The notes below the pieces were generated by a model. That model had not been told where the DNA came from, made no database searches, and was given only the letters and a program-made list of their open reading frames with translations. A program made the translations under genes and the position numbers. This document shows positions 25,460 through 32,860 of a stretch of 64,000 bases of DNA, in pieces (within the stretch, counting starts at the first letter, position 1; every line of letters starts with the position of its first letter). The stretch comes from CAYJLF01 sp964371055 (lineage in GTDB: Bacteria > Eisenbacteria > RBG-16-71-46 > CAIMUX01): contig CAYJLF010000008.1 of the NCBI GenBank assembly GCA_964371055.1, positions 152,770-216,769 of the forward strand. The letters run 5' to 3'.

Positions 25460-25771
25460 ATGACCAAGGGTGATCCGGGCACGCCGATCCAGGTTCTCGG
25501 GGAGGAGTTCAGGATCGCCGGAGCCTCCCCGGAGCGGGTACGGGATCTGGCTGCCTTCGTGGAGCGACGTTTCCGCGAGGAGCAGGCCGCTCGGCCCGCC
25601 ATGGACTTCAAGAGGCTGGCCGTGGTCGTCTGCCTGACCCTGGCCGAGGAACTCTACGACGAACGGTCCCGGCGACGCGGGCTCGAGACCAGGGAGGTCG
25701 GGCACGCGGAGCGGGTCCGCCGGTGTCGCGAAGCGCTGGAAGGCGCCTGCGCGCCCTTCACCGCCCACTAG
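25460..25771 (+). CDS. zapA: Cell division protein ZapA
   Basis: 103 aa, typical size. ZapA binds and bundles FtsZ filaments. The N-terminal domain (PIQVLGEEFRIAGASPERVRDLAAFVERRF) matches the ZapA pattern of VxIxGxxYxI followed by an amphipathic helix; KRLAVVVCLTLAEELYDERSR begins the long dimerising helix. The ATG with GAGGAA before it was chosen over a TTG four codons earlier. The 6S RNA gene follows directly, as in many genomes. Confidence 0.88.
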   Translation: MTKGDPGTPIQVLGEEFRIAGASPERVRDLAAFVERRFREEQAARPAMDFKRLAVVVCLTLAEELYDERSRRRGLETREVGHAERVRRCREALEGACAPFTAH

Positions 25772-25795
25772 GCGGGGGAGGGTGCCCGGACGCCA

Positions 25796-25992
25796 GGGAT
25801 GGAGGAGGCTGCTGCCGGACCGGTGCCGGTGCTTAGGCTCCTTGAGCCAACAGTCCCAATTGGGGAGCCGAGGGCCGGCCTCTGGGTGGTAACCCTTCGG
25901 GGAGTCGCTACGAGGCCGGGGTAGGCGCCCACCTGGTTCGACCAGGTTCAAGAGCCCGCGCCCAACCCTCCTGCGGCGGCCTCCATCATCCC
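25796..25992 (+). ncRNA. ssrS: 6S RNA
   Basis: About 197 bases, right for 6S RNA, which sequesters housekeeping RNA polymerase by mimicking an open promoter. The ends pair in a ~20-base closing stem (GGGATG... with ...CATCCC, mostly Watson-Crick with a few G-U). The interior folds into further stems (e.g. GGCCTC/GAGGCC) with an unpaired central region. The 3' part contains CCTGCGGCGGC, identical to the E. coli 6S 3' segment, preceded by a hairpin (CACCTGG/CCAGGT) and TTCAAG resembling its neighbour. Position directly after zapA is the classic location. Ends are estimated from pairing. Confidence 0.82.
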
Positions 25993-25996
25993 TCCT

Positions 25997-26027
25997 ATCC
26001 TCCCGCGGTCTGCTTCACCGGGAGGAT
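25997..26027 (+). promoter_or_regulatory. Hairpin sequestering the rny ribosome binding site
   Basis: ATCCTCCCG pairs perfectly (9 bp) with CGGGAGGAT across a 13-base loop. The 3' arm contains the GGGAGGA that serves the rny ATG six bases later. The hairpin begins five bases after the 6S RNA. There is no T-run, so translational control or RNA processing is more likely than termination. Confidence 0.65.
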
Positions 26028-26032
26028 CATAG

Positions 26033-27583
26033 ATGGATCTGACGACGCTGTTCGCCGCGACGGCCGGCGCCCTCCTGGGGGGCATCGGCCTCGGGCTCTG
26101 GCTGCGCGGAATCGTGGGGCGCGGCGGAATCGCCCGGGCGGAACAGCGGGCCCGCGAGCACGAGCGGGAGGCCGAACTCAAGGTCAAGTCGGCCGAGGTG
26201 GAGGCGCGGGAGCGCCTGCAACAGGCCCGCGAGGAGTCCGACCGCGAGATCCGGGCGGCCCGACAGCAGCTCGAACGCGCCGAACGTGAGCTCTCCGACC
26301 GGGAGCGGGAGGTCCAGTCTCAGGCGCGCGCGGTGGCCCGCAAGGAAGGTGAACTCGTCGGCCGGGAAGACCGCCTGGCGACCGCCGAGGAGACGGTCCG
26401 GACCAGGATCCGCGAGGCGGACGTCAGGCAAAGGGACGCGAATCTGCGTCTCGAGCAGGTGGCGGGCCTGTCGATCGACGCCGCCCGCGCCCTGGTCCTG
26501 CGGCAGGCGGAGGATGAAGCGCGCACGGCGGCCGGACGCCTGGCCGCCGGCATTCGCGAGAACGCCACCCGCGAGGCGGAACGCGAGGCGCGACGGATCA
26601 TCGGCCTGGCGATCCAGAGGCTCGCTTCCGACCAGACGATCGAGACCACCGTGACGGTCATCACCCTCCCCTCGGACGACATGAAGGGCCGGATCATCGG
26701 CCGCGAGGGGCGGAACATCCGCGCCTTCGAGATGGCGACCGGGGTGGACGTGATCATCGACGACACTCCCGAGGCCGTTCTCCTCTCCAGCTTCGACCCG
26801 ATCCGGCGCGAGGTCGCGCGGCGGGCGCTCTTGCGGCTGATCGAGGACGGGCGCATTCACCCCGGGCGGATCGAGGAGGTGGTGCAGAAGGCGGAGGAGG
26901 AAGTCAGGCAGGAACAGCAGGAGGGAGGCGAACGAGCCGCGCTGGAGGTCGGGGTGCCGGCCCTGGCGCCGGAAGTGCTGGAGATCCTCGGCCAACTCGA
27001 CTATCGCACCTCCTTCGGACAGAACGTCCTTCGCCATGCGGTCGAGGTGGGGCGCTTAGCCGGCCTGATCGCGTCCGAGCTCGATCTCGATCCCGCGCTC
27101 GCCCGCCGCGCCGGGCTCCTGCACGATGTCGGCAAGGCGCTGGACCAGGATCACGAGGGATCGCACGCCCTGGCGGGAGCGGAACTCCTGCGGCGCGTGG
27201 GCGAGAAGCCGGAAGTGGTCGAGGCGGTCGCCGCGCACCACAACGAGGTCGAGGCGCACACGCCGTACGGTTGGATCGTGCAGGCCGCCGACGCGATCTC
27301 GGGGTCGCGTCCCGGGGCGCGCCGCGAGAAGCTGGAGACCTACCTCAAGCGGCTCGAGCAGCTCGAGGCGGTCGCCAACGCGTTTCCCGGAGTCGAGCGC
27401 TCGTACGCCATTCAGGCGGGGCGCGAGCTGCGCGTGCTGGTGCAGAGCCGCGAGATCCAGGACGGGGACGCCGCGGCGCTCGCCGCCGCGATCGCGGGAA
27501 GGATCGAGAAGGAACTGCAATACCCAGGACAGATCAAGGTGGTGGTGATTCGTGAGATTCGTGCCGTCGATATCGCACGCTGA
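26033..27583 (+). CDS. rny: Ribonuclease Y
   Basis: 516 aa, the usual length. Membrane-anchored endoribonuclease that starts mRNA decay. One N-terminal transmembrane helix (LFAATAGALLGGIGLGLWL), a long coiled coil (residues ~35-200), a KH domain (PSDDMKGRIIGREGRNIRAF) and an HD domain (RHAVEVGRLAGLIASEL, then LLHDVGKALD, AAHHNEVEA). All metal ligands appear present. Its binding site is buried in a perfect hairpin just downstream of the 6S RNA. ymdB follows, as often in bacteria with RNase Y. Confidence 0.96.
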   Translation: MDLTTLFAATAGALLGGIGLGLWLRGIVGRGGIARAEQRAREHEREAELKVKSAEVEARERLQQAREESDREIRAARQQLERAERELSDREREVQSQARAVARKEGELVGREDRLATAEETVRTRIREADVRQRDANLRLEQVAGLSIDAARALVLRQAEDEARTAAGRLAAGIRENATREAEREARRIIGLAIQRLASDQTIETTVTVITLPSDDMKGRIIGREGRNIRAFEMATGVDVIIDDTPEAVLLSSFDPIRREVARRALLRLIEDGRIHPGRIEEVVQKAEEEVRQEQQEGGERAALEVGVPALAPEVLEILGQLDYRTSFGQNVLRHAVEVGRLAGLIASELDLDPALARRAGLLHDVGKALDQDHEGSHALAGAELLRRVGEKPEVVEAVAAHHNEVEAHTPYGWIVQAADAISGSRPGARREKLETYLKRLEQLEAVANAFPGVERSYAIQAGRELRVLVQSREIQDGDAAALAAAIAGRIEKELQYPGQIKVVVIREIRAVDIAR

Positions 27584-27601
27584 CCGCGGACGGGTCGCGC
27601 G

Positions 27602-28381
27602 GTGAGAATCCTCTTCCTCGGAGACGTGGTCGGTCGCCCCGGCCGGCGGCTGGTGCAGCGACTTCTGCCCGATCTCCGCCGTGAGCTGGCGGCCGACTTC
27701 GTCATTGCCAACGGCGAGAATGCCGCGGCGGGAAACGGGCTCACCGTCGACACAGCGGGGGAGCTCTTCGAGGCCGGCGTCGATGTGCTGACGGGCGGAA
27801 ATCACATCTGGGACAAGGAGGAAGGGGTCGCCCTGATCGACCGGGACGAGCGGATCGTCCGGCCGGTGAACTACCCGCCCGGCGCGCCCGGGCGAGGGTT
27901 CGGACTCTACACCGCCGGGCCGCATCGGTTGGGGGTGATCTCGGTGCTGGGGCGGATCTTCATGCACCCGGTCGACTGCCCGTTCCGTGGGGTCGACGGT
28001 GCCATCGTGAAGCTCGGCGGCCAGGCGCCCGTGATCTTCGTCGACGTCCACGCCGAGGCAACCTCCGAGAAGATCGCCCTCGGCTGGTATCTCGACGGGC
28101 GGGTGAGCGCGATCGTCGGCACCCACACCCACGTCGCCACGGCGGATGAGCGGATCCTGCCGCGCGGCACCGCATTTCTCACCGACGCGGGGATGACCGG
28201 CGCGCACGACTCGATCATCGGGGTGCGCAAGGAGCTGGCGTTGCGTCGCATGCTGACGTCGATGCCGGTGCGATTCCAGCCGGCGGACGGCGATCCGCGC
28301 CTGAACGGCGTCATGATCGAAGTCGACGGGGAGACCGGACGCGCCTCGCGCATCGAACGCGTCCGGCGGGACGTCGCGTGA
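27602..28381 (+). CDS. ymdB: YmdB-type metallophosphoesterase (TIGR00282 family)
   Basis: 259 aa. Binuclear-metal phosphodiesterase; the Bacillus homologue hydrolyses cyclic nucleotides and influences biofilm and sporulation decisions. Motifs: LFLGDVVGRPGRR, IANGENAAAGNGLT, LTGGNHIWDK, FVDVHAEATSEK, VGTHTHVATADE and TDAGMTGAHDSIIG, covering all metal-binding positions. GTG start 18 bases after rny. The rny-ymdB pairing is widespread and suggests a link between RNA turnover and this phosphodiesterase. Confidence 0.92.
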   Translation: MRILFLGDVVGRPGRRLVQRLLPDLRRELAADFVIANGENAAAGNGLTVDTAGELFEAGVDVLTGGNHIWDKEEGVALIDRDERIVRPVNYPPGAPGRGFGLYTAGPHRLGVISVLGRIFMHPVDCPFRGVDGAIVKLGGQAPVIFVDVHAEATSEKIALGWYLDGRVSAIVGTHTHVATADERILPRGTAFLTDAGMTGAHDSIIGVRKELALRRMLTSMPVRFQPADGDPRLNGVMIEVDGETGRASRIERVRRDVA

Positions 28382-29325
28382 TGGCGGTGAAGCTCGACGG
28401 CCGCCTCGTGGCGGAGAGGGTGCGCGCGGAGTTGATCCGTCGCGTCCGGGCGGGGTCGCCGGAGAGGCCCCGGCTGGTTCTCATCCGGGTCGGCGAGGAT
28501 CCGGGCTCCCAGGTCTACGTCACGGGGAAGGAGCGTGCATCGGCCGAGGTCGGAATCGACTCGATGACCCTCGTGCTCCCGGCCGGAATCCGGGAAGAAG
28601 AGCTCGTCGCCCGCGTGCGCGAGGCCAATGGGGACCCCTCGGTTCACGGAATCCTCGTGCAGCTCCCGCTGCCGCCGCCGCTGCGACCCGAAGCGGTGAT
28701 CGAGGCGATCGATCCGGCGAAAGACGTCGACGGCCTGCATCCGTACAACCTCGGGCGGCTCGCGCAGGGACGTCCCGCGATCATCCCCTGCACTCCGCTT
28801 GGCGTGCTGGTCCTCCTGCGCTACTTTGGTCTCCGCACGGCCGGCCTGCGCGTCTGCGTGCTGGGGCGGAGTTCGATCGTCGGGCGCCCCGCGGCGCTTC
28901 TGATGGGTCTCAAGGCGGAGTGGGCCGATGCCACCGTGACGAGCGTCCACAGCCGCAGTGAGGGACTTTCCGCCCTCACGCGGGAGGCCGACATTCTGGT
29001 GGCGGCGATCGGACAGCCGCGCTTCGTCCGGGGATCGATGATCAAGCCCGGCGCGGCCGTCGTCGATGTCGGGATCCACCGGCGGGACGATCCGGCGCGG
29101 CCCGGCAAGACGCGGCTCTGCGGTGACGTCGACGCCGCCGAGGCGGAGGCGGTGGCGGGATGGCTGAGCCCGGTGCCGGGCGGGGTGGGGCCGATGACCG
29201 TGGCGATGCTGCTGGCGAACACCGTCGAGGCGTGGGAGCGAACGCGGGGCGCGGTGGCGGGGCCGCTCTGGCGGGACCTCTTGTCCCTGCAGGATGGCGC
29301 GTCCGCGGATGCCGCGGAGGGATGA
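28381..29325 (+). CDS. folD: Bifunctional methylenetetrahydrofolate dehydrogenase/methenyl-THF cyclohydrolase
   Basis: 314 aa. Interconverts 5,10-methylene-THF and 10-formyl-THF, with NADP. Seen: YVTGKERASAEVGI (active-site Tyr and Lys), VHGILVQLPLP, DPAKDVDGLHPYN, VLGRSSIVGRPAALLM (dinucleotide site) and PVPGGVGPMTVAMLL. A ~20-residue C-terminal tail exceeds the usual end. The start ATG overlaps the ymdB stop by one base; a GTG one codon upstream is also possible. It may share a purine/one-carbon logic with purM, but lies in a different operon. Confidence 0.96.
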   Translation: MAVKLDGRLVAERVRAELIRRVRAGSPERPRLVLIRVGEDPGSQVYVTGKERASAEVGIDSMTLVLPAGIREEELVARVREANGDPSVHGILVQLPLPPPLRPEAVIEAIDPAKDVDGLHPYNLGRLAQGRPAIIPCTPLGVLVLLRYFGLRTAGLRVCVLGRSSIVGRPAALLMGLKAEWADATVTSVHSRSEGLSALTREADILVAAIGQPRFVRGSMIKPGAAVVDVGIHRRDDPARPGKTRLCGDVDAAEAEAVAGWLSPVPGGVGPMTVAMLLANTVEAWERTRGAVAGPLWRDLLSLQDGASADAAEG

Positions 29326-29331
29326 CGGACC

Positions 29332-30756
29332 GTGCGTGATCCGGCGCCGCGCCCCGAGTCGGAGGATCGCGTCTGGTCGGTGGGCGCGCTGACGCGCGAG
29401 ATCAAGGCGCTCCTCGAGGAGGAATTCGACGTCGTCCGGGTGCGCGGCGAAATCTCCGGCTTCAAGATCCACCCCTCTTCCGGACACGCCTACTTCAGTC
29501 TGAAGGATCCCCAGGCGGTCCTCGCGTGCGTGGCCTGGTCCTCGAGCGCACGAAGATTCGCGCCCGAACTTTTAGCGCGGCTGGTCCGACAGCCGGAGGG
29601 GATCCGGGTGCGCGTCCGCGGGCGGCTCGGCGTCTACGAACCGCGCGGCCAATACCAGTTGTACGTCGATCAGATGGCGGAGGAAGGCGCCGGAGACCTG
29701 CACGCGGCGTTTCTCCGGTTGAAGGATTCTCTGCAGCGCGAGGGGCTCTTCGACCCGGCCCGCAAGCGCCCCCTGCCGCGGGTGCCGCGGCGGATCGGGA
29801 TCGCCACCTCTCCGTCCGGGGCGGCCTTGCGCGACCTGCTCGGAATCCTGCGGGTCCGCTGGCCGGCGGTGGAGGTGATCCTCCGTCCCTGCGCCGTGCA
29901 GGGCGCCGGCGCGGCCGAGGAGATCGCGGCCGCGCTCGCCGACCTGAATGCCGTGCCCGGGGTCGAGGTGATCATCGTGGCTCGGGGCGGCGGTTCGCTC
30001 GAAGATCTCTGGGCCTTCAACGAAGAGATCACGGCCCGCGCGATCGCCGGGTCGCGCCTCCCGGTGATCTCCGCCGTCGGGCACGAGACCGACTTCACGA
30101 TCGCCGACTTCGCCGCCGACCAGCGGGCGGCGACCCCGAGCCATGCGGCCCAGCTCGCCGTGCCCGACCGCTCCGAGATGATCCCGACGCTGTCGCGCGA
30201 GGCGCGCCTGCTGCGGGCCGCGGTCACCCGGCGATTGGAGTCGATGCACCTCGCCGTCGAGCGGTTCCGCGACAGCCGGGGGATGAGGCAGCCGGAGGAT
30301 CGCCTGCGGCGCGGGATGCTCGATCTCGACCGGCTGACCGACCGGTTGCGTACCCTCCTGTCGCGGCGCGCGGAGGCGGAACGGGATCGCCTGGCGCGGG
30401 CGGAGCGCCGTCTGTGGCAGCAGGAACCCCGCGCCTGGATCGCGTCACGACGCGCGCGGGTGGAGGAATTCCGCGCACGGCTCGATCGGAGGTGCGAGAA
30501 TCGGCTGTCCCGGCTCCGTGGGCGCCGGGAGCTGGCGGCGGCTCGCCTGGAGGCGTTGGGCCCCGGGCAGGTTCTGGCGCGCGGTTACAGCATCGTGACC
30601 GCGGAGGCGGATGGCCGCCTCGTGCGGTCGGCGGCGGAGGCGCCCCGGGGGACGGCGCTCCGCGTGCGTCTTCATCGGGGCAACCTGCGTTGTCGGGTGG
30701 AGGAGAGCCACGTGCAGGGGGGATCGGAGCATGAGGGGGAAGGCCAAACCGCCTGA
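29332..30756 (+). CDS. xseA: Exodeoxyribonuclease VII large subunit
   Basis: 474 aa. Catalytic subunit of ExoVII, which degrades single-stranded DNA from both ends. The N-terminal OB-fold has FDVVRVRGEISGFKIHPSSGHAYFSLKD; the nuclease domain has RIGIATSPSGAALRDLL, VARGGGSLEDLWAFN and AVGHETDFTIADFAAD. The C-terminal part is a long coiled coil with a final beta segment (ARGYSIVTAEADGRLV), as in the family. GTG start six bases after folD. Its 3' end overlaps xseB by 26 bases. Confidence 0.96.
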   Translation: MRDPAPRPESEDRVWSVGALTREIKALLEEEFDVVRVRGEISGFKIHPSSGHAYFSLKDPQAVLACVAWSSSARRFAPELLARLVRQPEGIRVRVRGRLGVYEPRGQYQLYVDQMAEEGAGDLHAAFLRLKDSLQREGLFDPARKRPLPRVPRRIGIATSPSGAALRDLLGILRVRWPAVEVILRPCAVQGAGAAEEIAAALADLNAVPGVEVIIVARGGGSLEDLWAFNEEITARAIAGSRLPVISAVGHETDFTIADFAADQRAATPSHAAQLAVPDRSEMIPTLSREARLLRAAVTRRLESMHLAVERFRDSRGMRQPEDRLRRGMLDLDRLTDRLRTLLSRRAEAERDRLARAERRLWQQEPRAWIASRRARVEEFRARLDRRCENRLSRLRGRRELAAARLEALGPGQVLARGYSIVTAEADGRLVRSAAEAPRGTALRVRLHRGNLRCRVEESHVQGGSEHEGEGQTA

Positions 30757-31066
30757 GGAGTCGACTCCGGGGGGCGACCGCGCACAGGAGCGGGACTTCG
30801 AATCGGCCCTGGCGCGGCTGGAAGAGATCGTGCGCACGCTCGAGTCGGGCGAGCTTCCGCTCGAGGAGACCGTGAAGGTCTTCGAGGAGGGGCAGGCGCT
30901 GGTCCGGACCTGCGGCGAACTGCTCAACCGGGCCGAGCTGCGGGTGCAGGAGCTCTTGCGGCGGGGCGAGGGGGGGGCGGAACTGCGGCCCCGGCCGGTG
31001 GTGCTCGGTGCGGATGGCAACGTCGATCTGGGAGAGGCGGCGACGCCGGGGGAGGATGCGCCATGA
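30731..31066 (+). CDS. xseB: Exodeoxyribonuclease VII small subunit
   Basis: 111 aa. The core FESALARLEEIVRTLESGELPLEE is diagnostic; a GLU-rich helix (VKVFEEGQALVRTC) follows. The family is usually ~80 aa; here ~15 N-terminal and ~25 C-terminal residues are extra and low-complexity. It supports XseA assembly. It starts inside xseA (26-base overlap), which fixes a translationally coupled ratio, and ends in ATGA overlap with ispA. The xseA-xseB-ispA order is common in bacteria. Confidence 0.93.
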   Translation: MRGKAKPPEESTPGGDRAQERDFESALARLEEIVRTLESGELPLEETVKVFEEGQALVRTCGELLNRAELRVQELLRRGEGGAELRPRPVVLGADGNVDLGEAATPGEDAP

Positions 31067-31998
31067 AGCAGCGCAAGGGTGGGCCGGCGGAGGGCGCGTG
31101 GAGCGTCTGGCAGGCGAAGGTCGGCCCGGGTGTCGATCGGATCCTGGATGAAGCGTTGCCCCCCTCGACGGAGAAGCCGACCAGCATCCACCGGGCGATG
31201 CGACACGCCGTGTTCCCGGGCGGGAAGCGGATCCGACCGGCCCTGGCCGCGCTCGGCTATGAGGCTGCCGGCGGTCGCGGAGATGCCGGCTTGCGTCTCG
31301 GGGCGGCGATCGAGCTGATCCATACCTTCTCACTGATTCACGACGACCTCCCCTGCATGGACGACGACGACTATCGTCGCGGGCGTCTGACCGTCCACCG
31401 TAAGTTCGGCGAGGCGGTGGGGGTGCTGGCCGGCGATGCCCTGCAGGTGATCGCCTTCGAGCAGTTGGCGCGTCTGCCCGTACCTCCGGCCCGCCGCCTG
31501 CGCGTCCTGGAGGAGATCACGGCCGCGGCCGGTACGCGGGGGGTGATCGGCGGGCAGGTTGTCGACATCGAATCGGAGGGGCGGAAGATCCCGTTCCGTA
31601 CGCTCCGCTGGATGCACGAACGGAAGACCGGCGCCCTCCTCCGCGCCGCGCTCTGCAGCGGGGCGCTCCTGGCCGGCGGACGGAAGGGGTTGTTCGACGG
31701 GCTCGCGGAGTTCGGCGCCGCCTTCGGCCTTCTCTTCCAGATCACCGACGACCTGATGGACGAAGTCGGATCGTACCGGCATCTCGGCCGCCGCCGGGGC
31801 CGGGATCGGGTTCGCGGCAAGGCGACCTATCCCACCGTTCTCGGCCGTGACCGGTCGCGGATCGCCCTGGCCGAGGCGATCGAGCAGGCCCTGACGCGGA
31901 TACCGCTCGAGGGGGAGGCCGGGGAGACGCTGGTCGACCTGATCGGTCTGGTGGTGGGGCGCCTGCCCGATCGCTGGCTGCCGGATTCGAAGGCATGA
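31063..31998 (+). CDS. ispA: Farnesyl/geranyl diphosphate synthase
   Basis: 311 aa. Condenses IPP with allylic diphosphates. FPGGKRIRPALAAL binds IPP; the first Asp motif is IHDDLPCMDDDDYRRG with the two-residue insertion typical of bacterial short-chain synthases; the second is LLFQITDDLMDE. The region between has VIGGQVVDIESEG. Position after xseB supports FPP synthase. It is coupled to both neighbours by ATGA. In the window it complements the long-chain synthase at 19 kb. Confidence 0.93.
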   Translation: MKQRKGGPAEGAWSVWQAKVGPGVDRILDEALPPSTEKPTSIHRAMRHAVFPGGKRIRPALAALGYEAAGGRGDAGLRLGAAIELIHTFSLIHDDLPCMDDDDYRRGRLTVHRKFGEAVGVLAGDALQVIAFEQLARLPVPPARRLRVLEEITAAAGTRGVIGGQVVDIESEGRKIPFRTLRWMHERKTGALLRAALCSGALLAGGRKGLFDGLAEFGAAFGLLFQITDDLMDEVGSYRHLGRRRGRDRVRGKATYPTVLGRDRSRIALAEAIEQALTRIPLEGEAGETLVDLIGLVVGRLPDRWLPDSKA

Positions 31999-32858
31999 AG
32001 CGGATCGCCATCCTTCCGAATCGCACCAAGCGTGGGTGCGACGCGCAGCTCCGCCGCCTCACGGCGTGGCTCAAACGGCACGGGGTCGAGACGCGGGTTC
32101 CGGCGCCGGGGGCCGGCTGGAGCGGCGCGGAGGAGCGGGGTCCGGCCTTCACCCACCGCGATCTCCGCGACGTCGACCTGCTCGTCGTCCTGGGTGGCGA
32201 CGGAACGCTGCTGGCGGCCGCGCGGACGATCTATCCGCTCCGGGTGCCGATTCTAGGCGTCAACTTCGGCAGCCTCGGCTTCCTGGCCGACGTGAATGTC
32301 GAGGGGATGATCCCCGCGATGGAGCGGATCCTCGCCGGCGAGTGGCGCCGCGAGCCGCGGATGATGCTGCGCGCGGCGACGGCCGATCCCGAAGGGCGCG
32401 AGCTCTCGCGGGTCTACGGACTGAACGACCTCGTCATCCGCGAGGCGGGAGGTCGCGCCGCGTTGATCGAGGCGACCCTTTCGGGTTCGAAGCTGGGCGA
32501 GTTTCGGGCGGACGGGATCATCGTCGCGACGCCGACCGGGTCGACCGCCTACTCCCTTTCCGCCGGCGGACCGATCGTGCAGCCGACCCTCAATGCGCTG
32601 ATCGCGACGCCGATCTGCCCCCACACCCTCTCCATCCGGCCGCTCGTCTTTCCCGCCCGCGAGACGGTGGAGTTCCGCATCAAGTCACCCTCGAGCGATG
32701 TCGCGCTGACCGTCGACGGACAGGTCGCCATGGAGTACCGCCCGCGGCACCTGATCCGCGTGCGTCGCGCCGAACGGCCGATCGATTTCGTGTCGGTGCA
32801 GGATCGATCCTTCTACGAGGTCCTTCGCGCCAAGCTGCGCTGGGGCGGGAGCGCCTGA
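31995..32858 (+). CDS. nadK: NAD kinase
   Basis: 287 aa. Phosphorylates NAD to NADP. The GGDGT motif is in LVVLGGDGTLLAAAR; GVNFGSLGFLADV, YGLNDLVI and DGIIVATPTGSTAYSLSAGGPIV follow, and SVQDRSFYEVL near the end is typical. Active-site Asp and the conserved NE/D region are present. The start overlaps the ispA stop (ATGA), and recN follows two bases after the stop, a common arrangement (ispA-nadK-recN). Confidence 0.96.
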   Translation: MKRIAILPNRTKRGCDAQLRRLTAWLKRHGVETRVPAPGAGWSGAEERGPAFTHRDLRDVDLLVVLGGDGTLLAAARTIYPLRVPILGVNFGSLGFLADVNVEGMIPAMERILAGEWRREPRMMLRAATADPEGRELSRVYGLNDLVIREAGGRAALIEATLSGSKLGEFRADGIIVATPTGSTAYSLSAGGPIVQPTLNALIATPICPHTLSIRPLVFPARETVEFRIKSPSSDVALTVDGQVAMEYRPRHLIRVRRAERPIDFVSVQDRSFYEVLRAKLRWGGSA

Positions 32859-32860
32859 GC

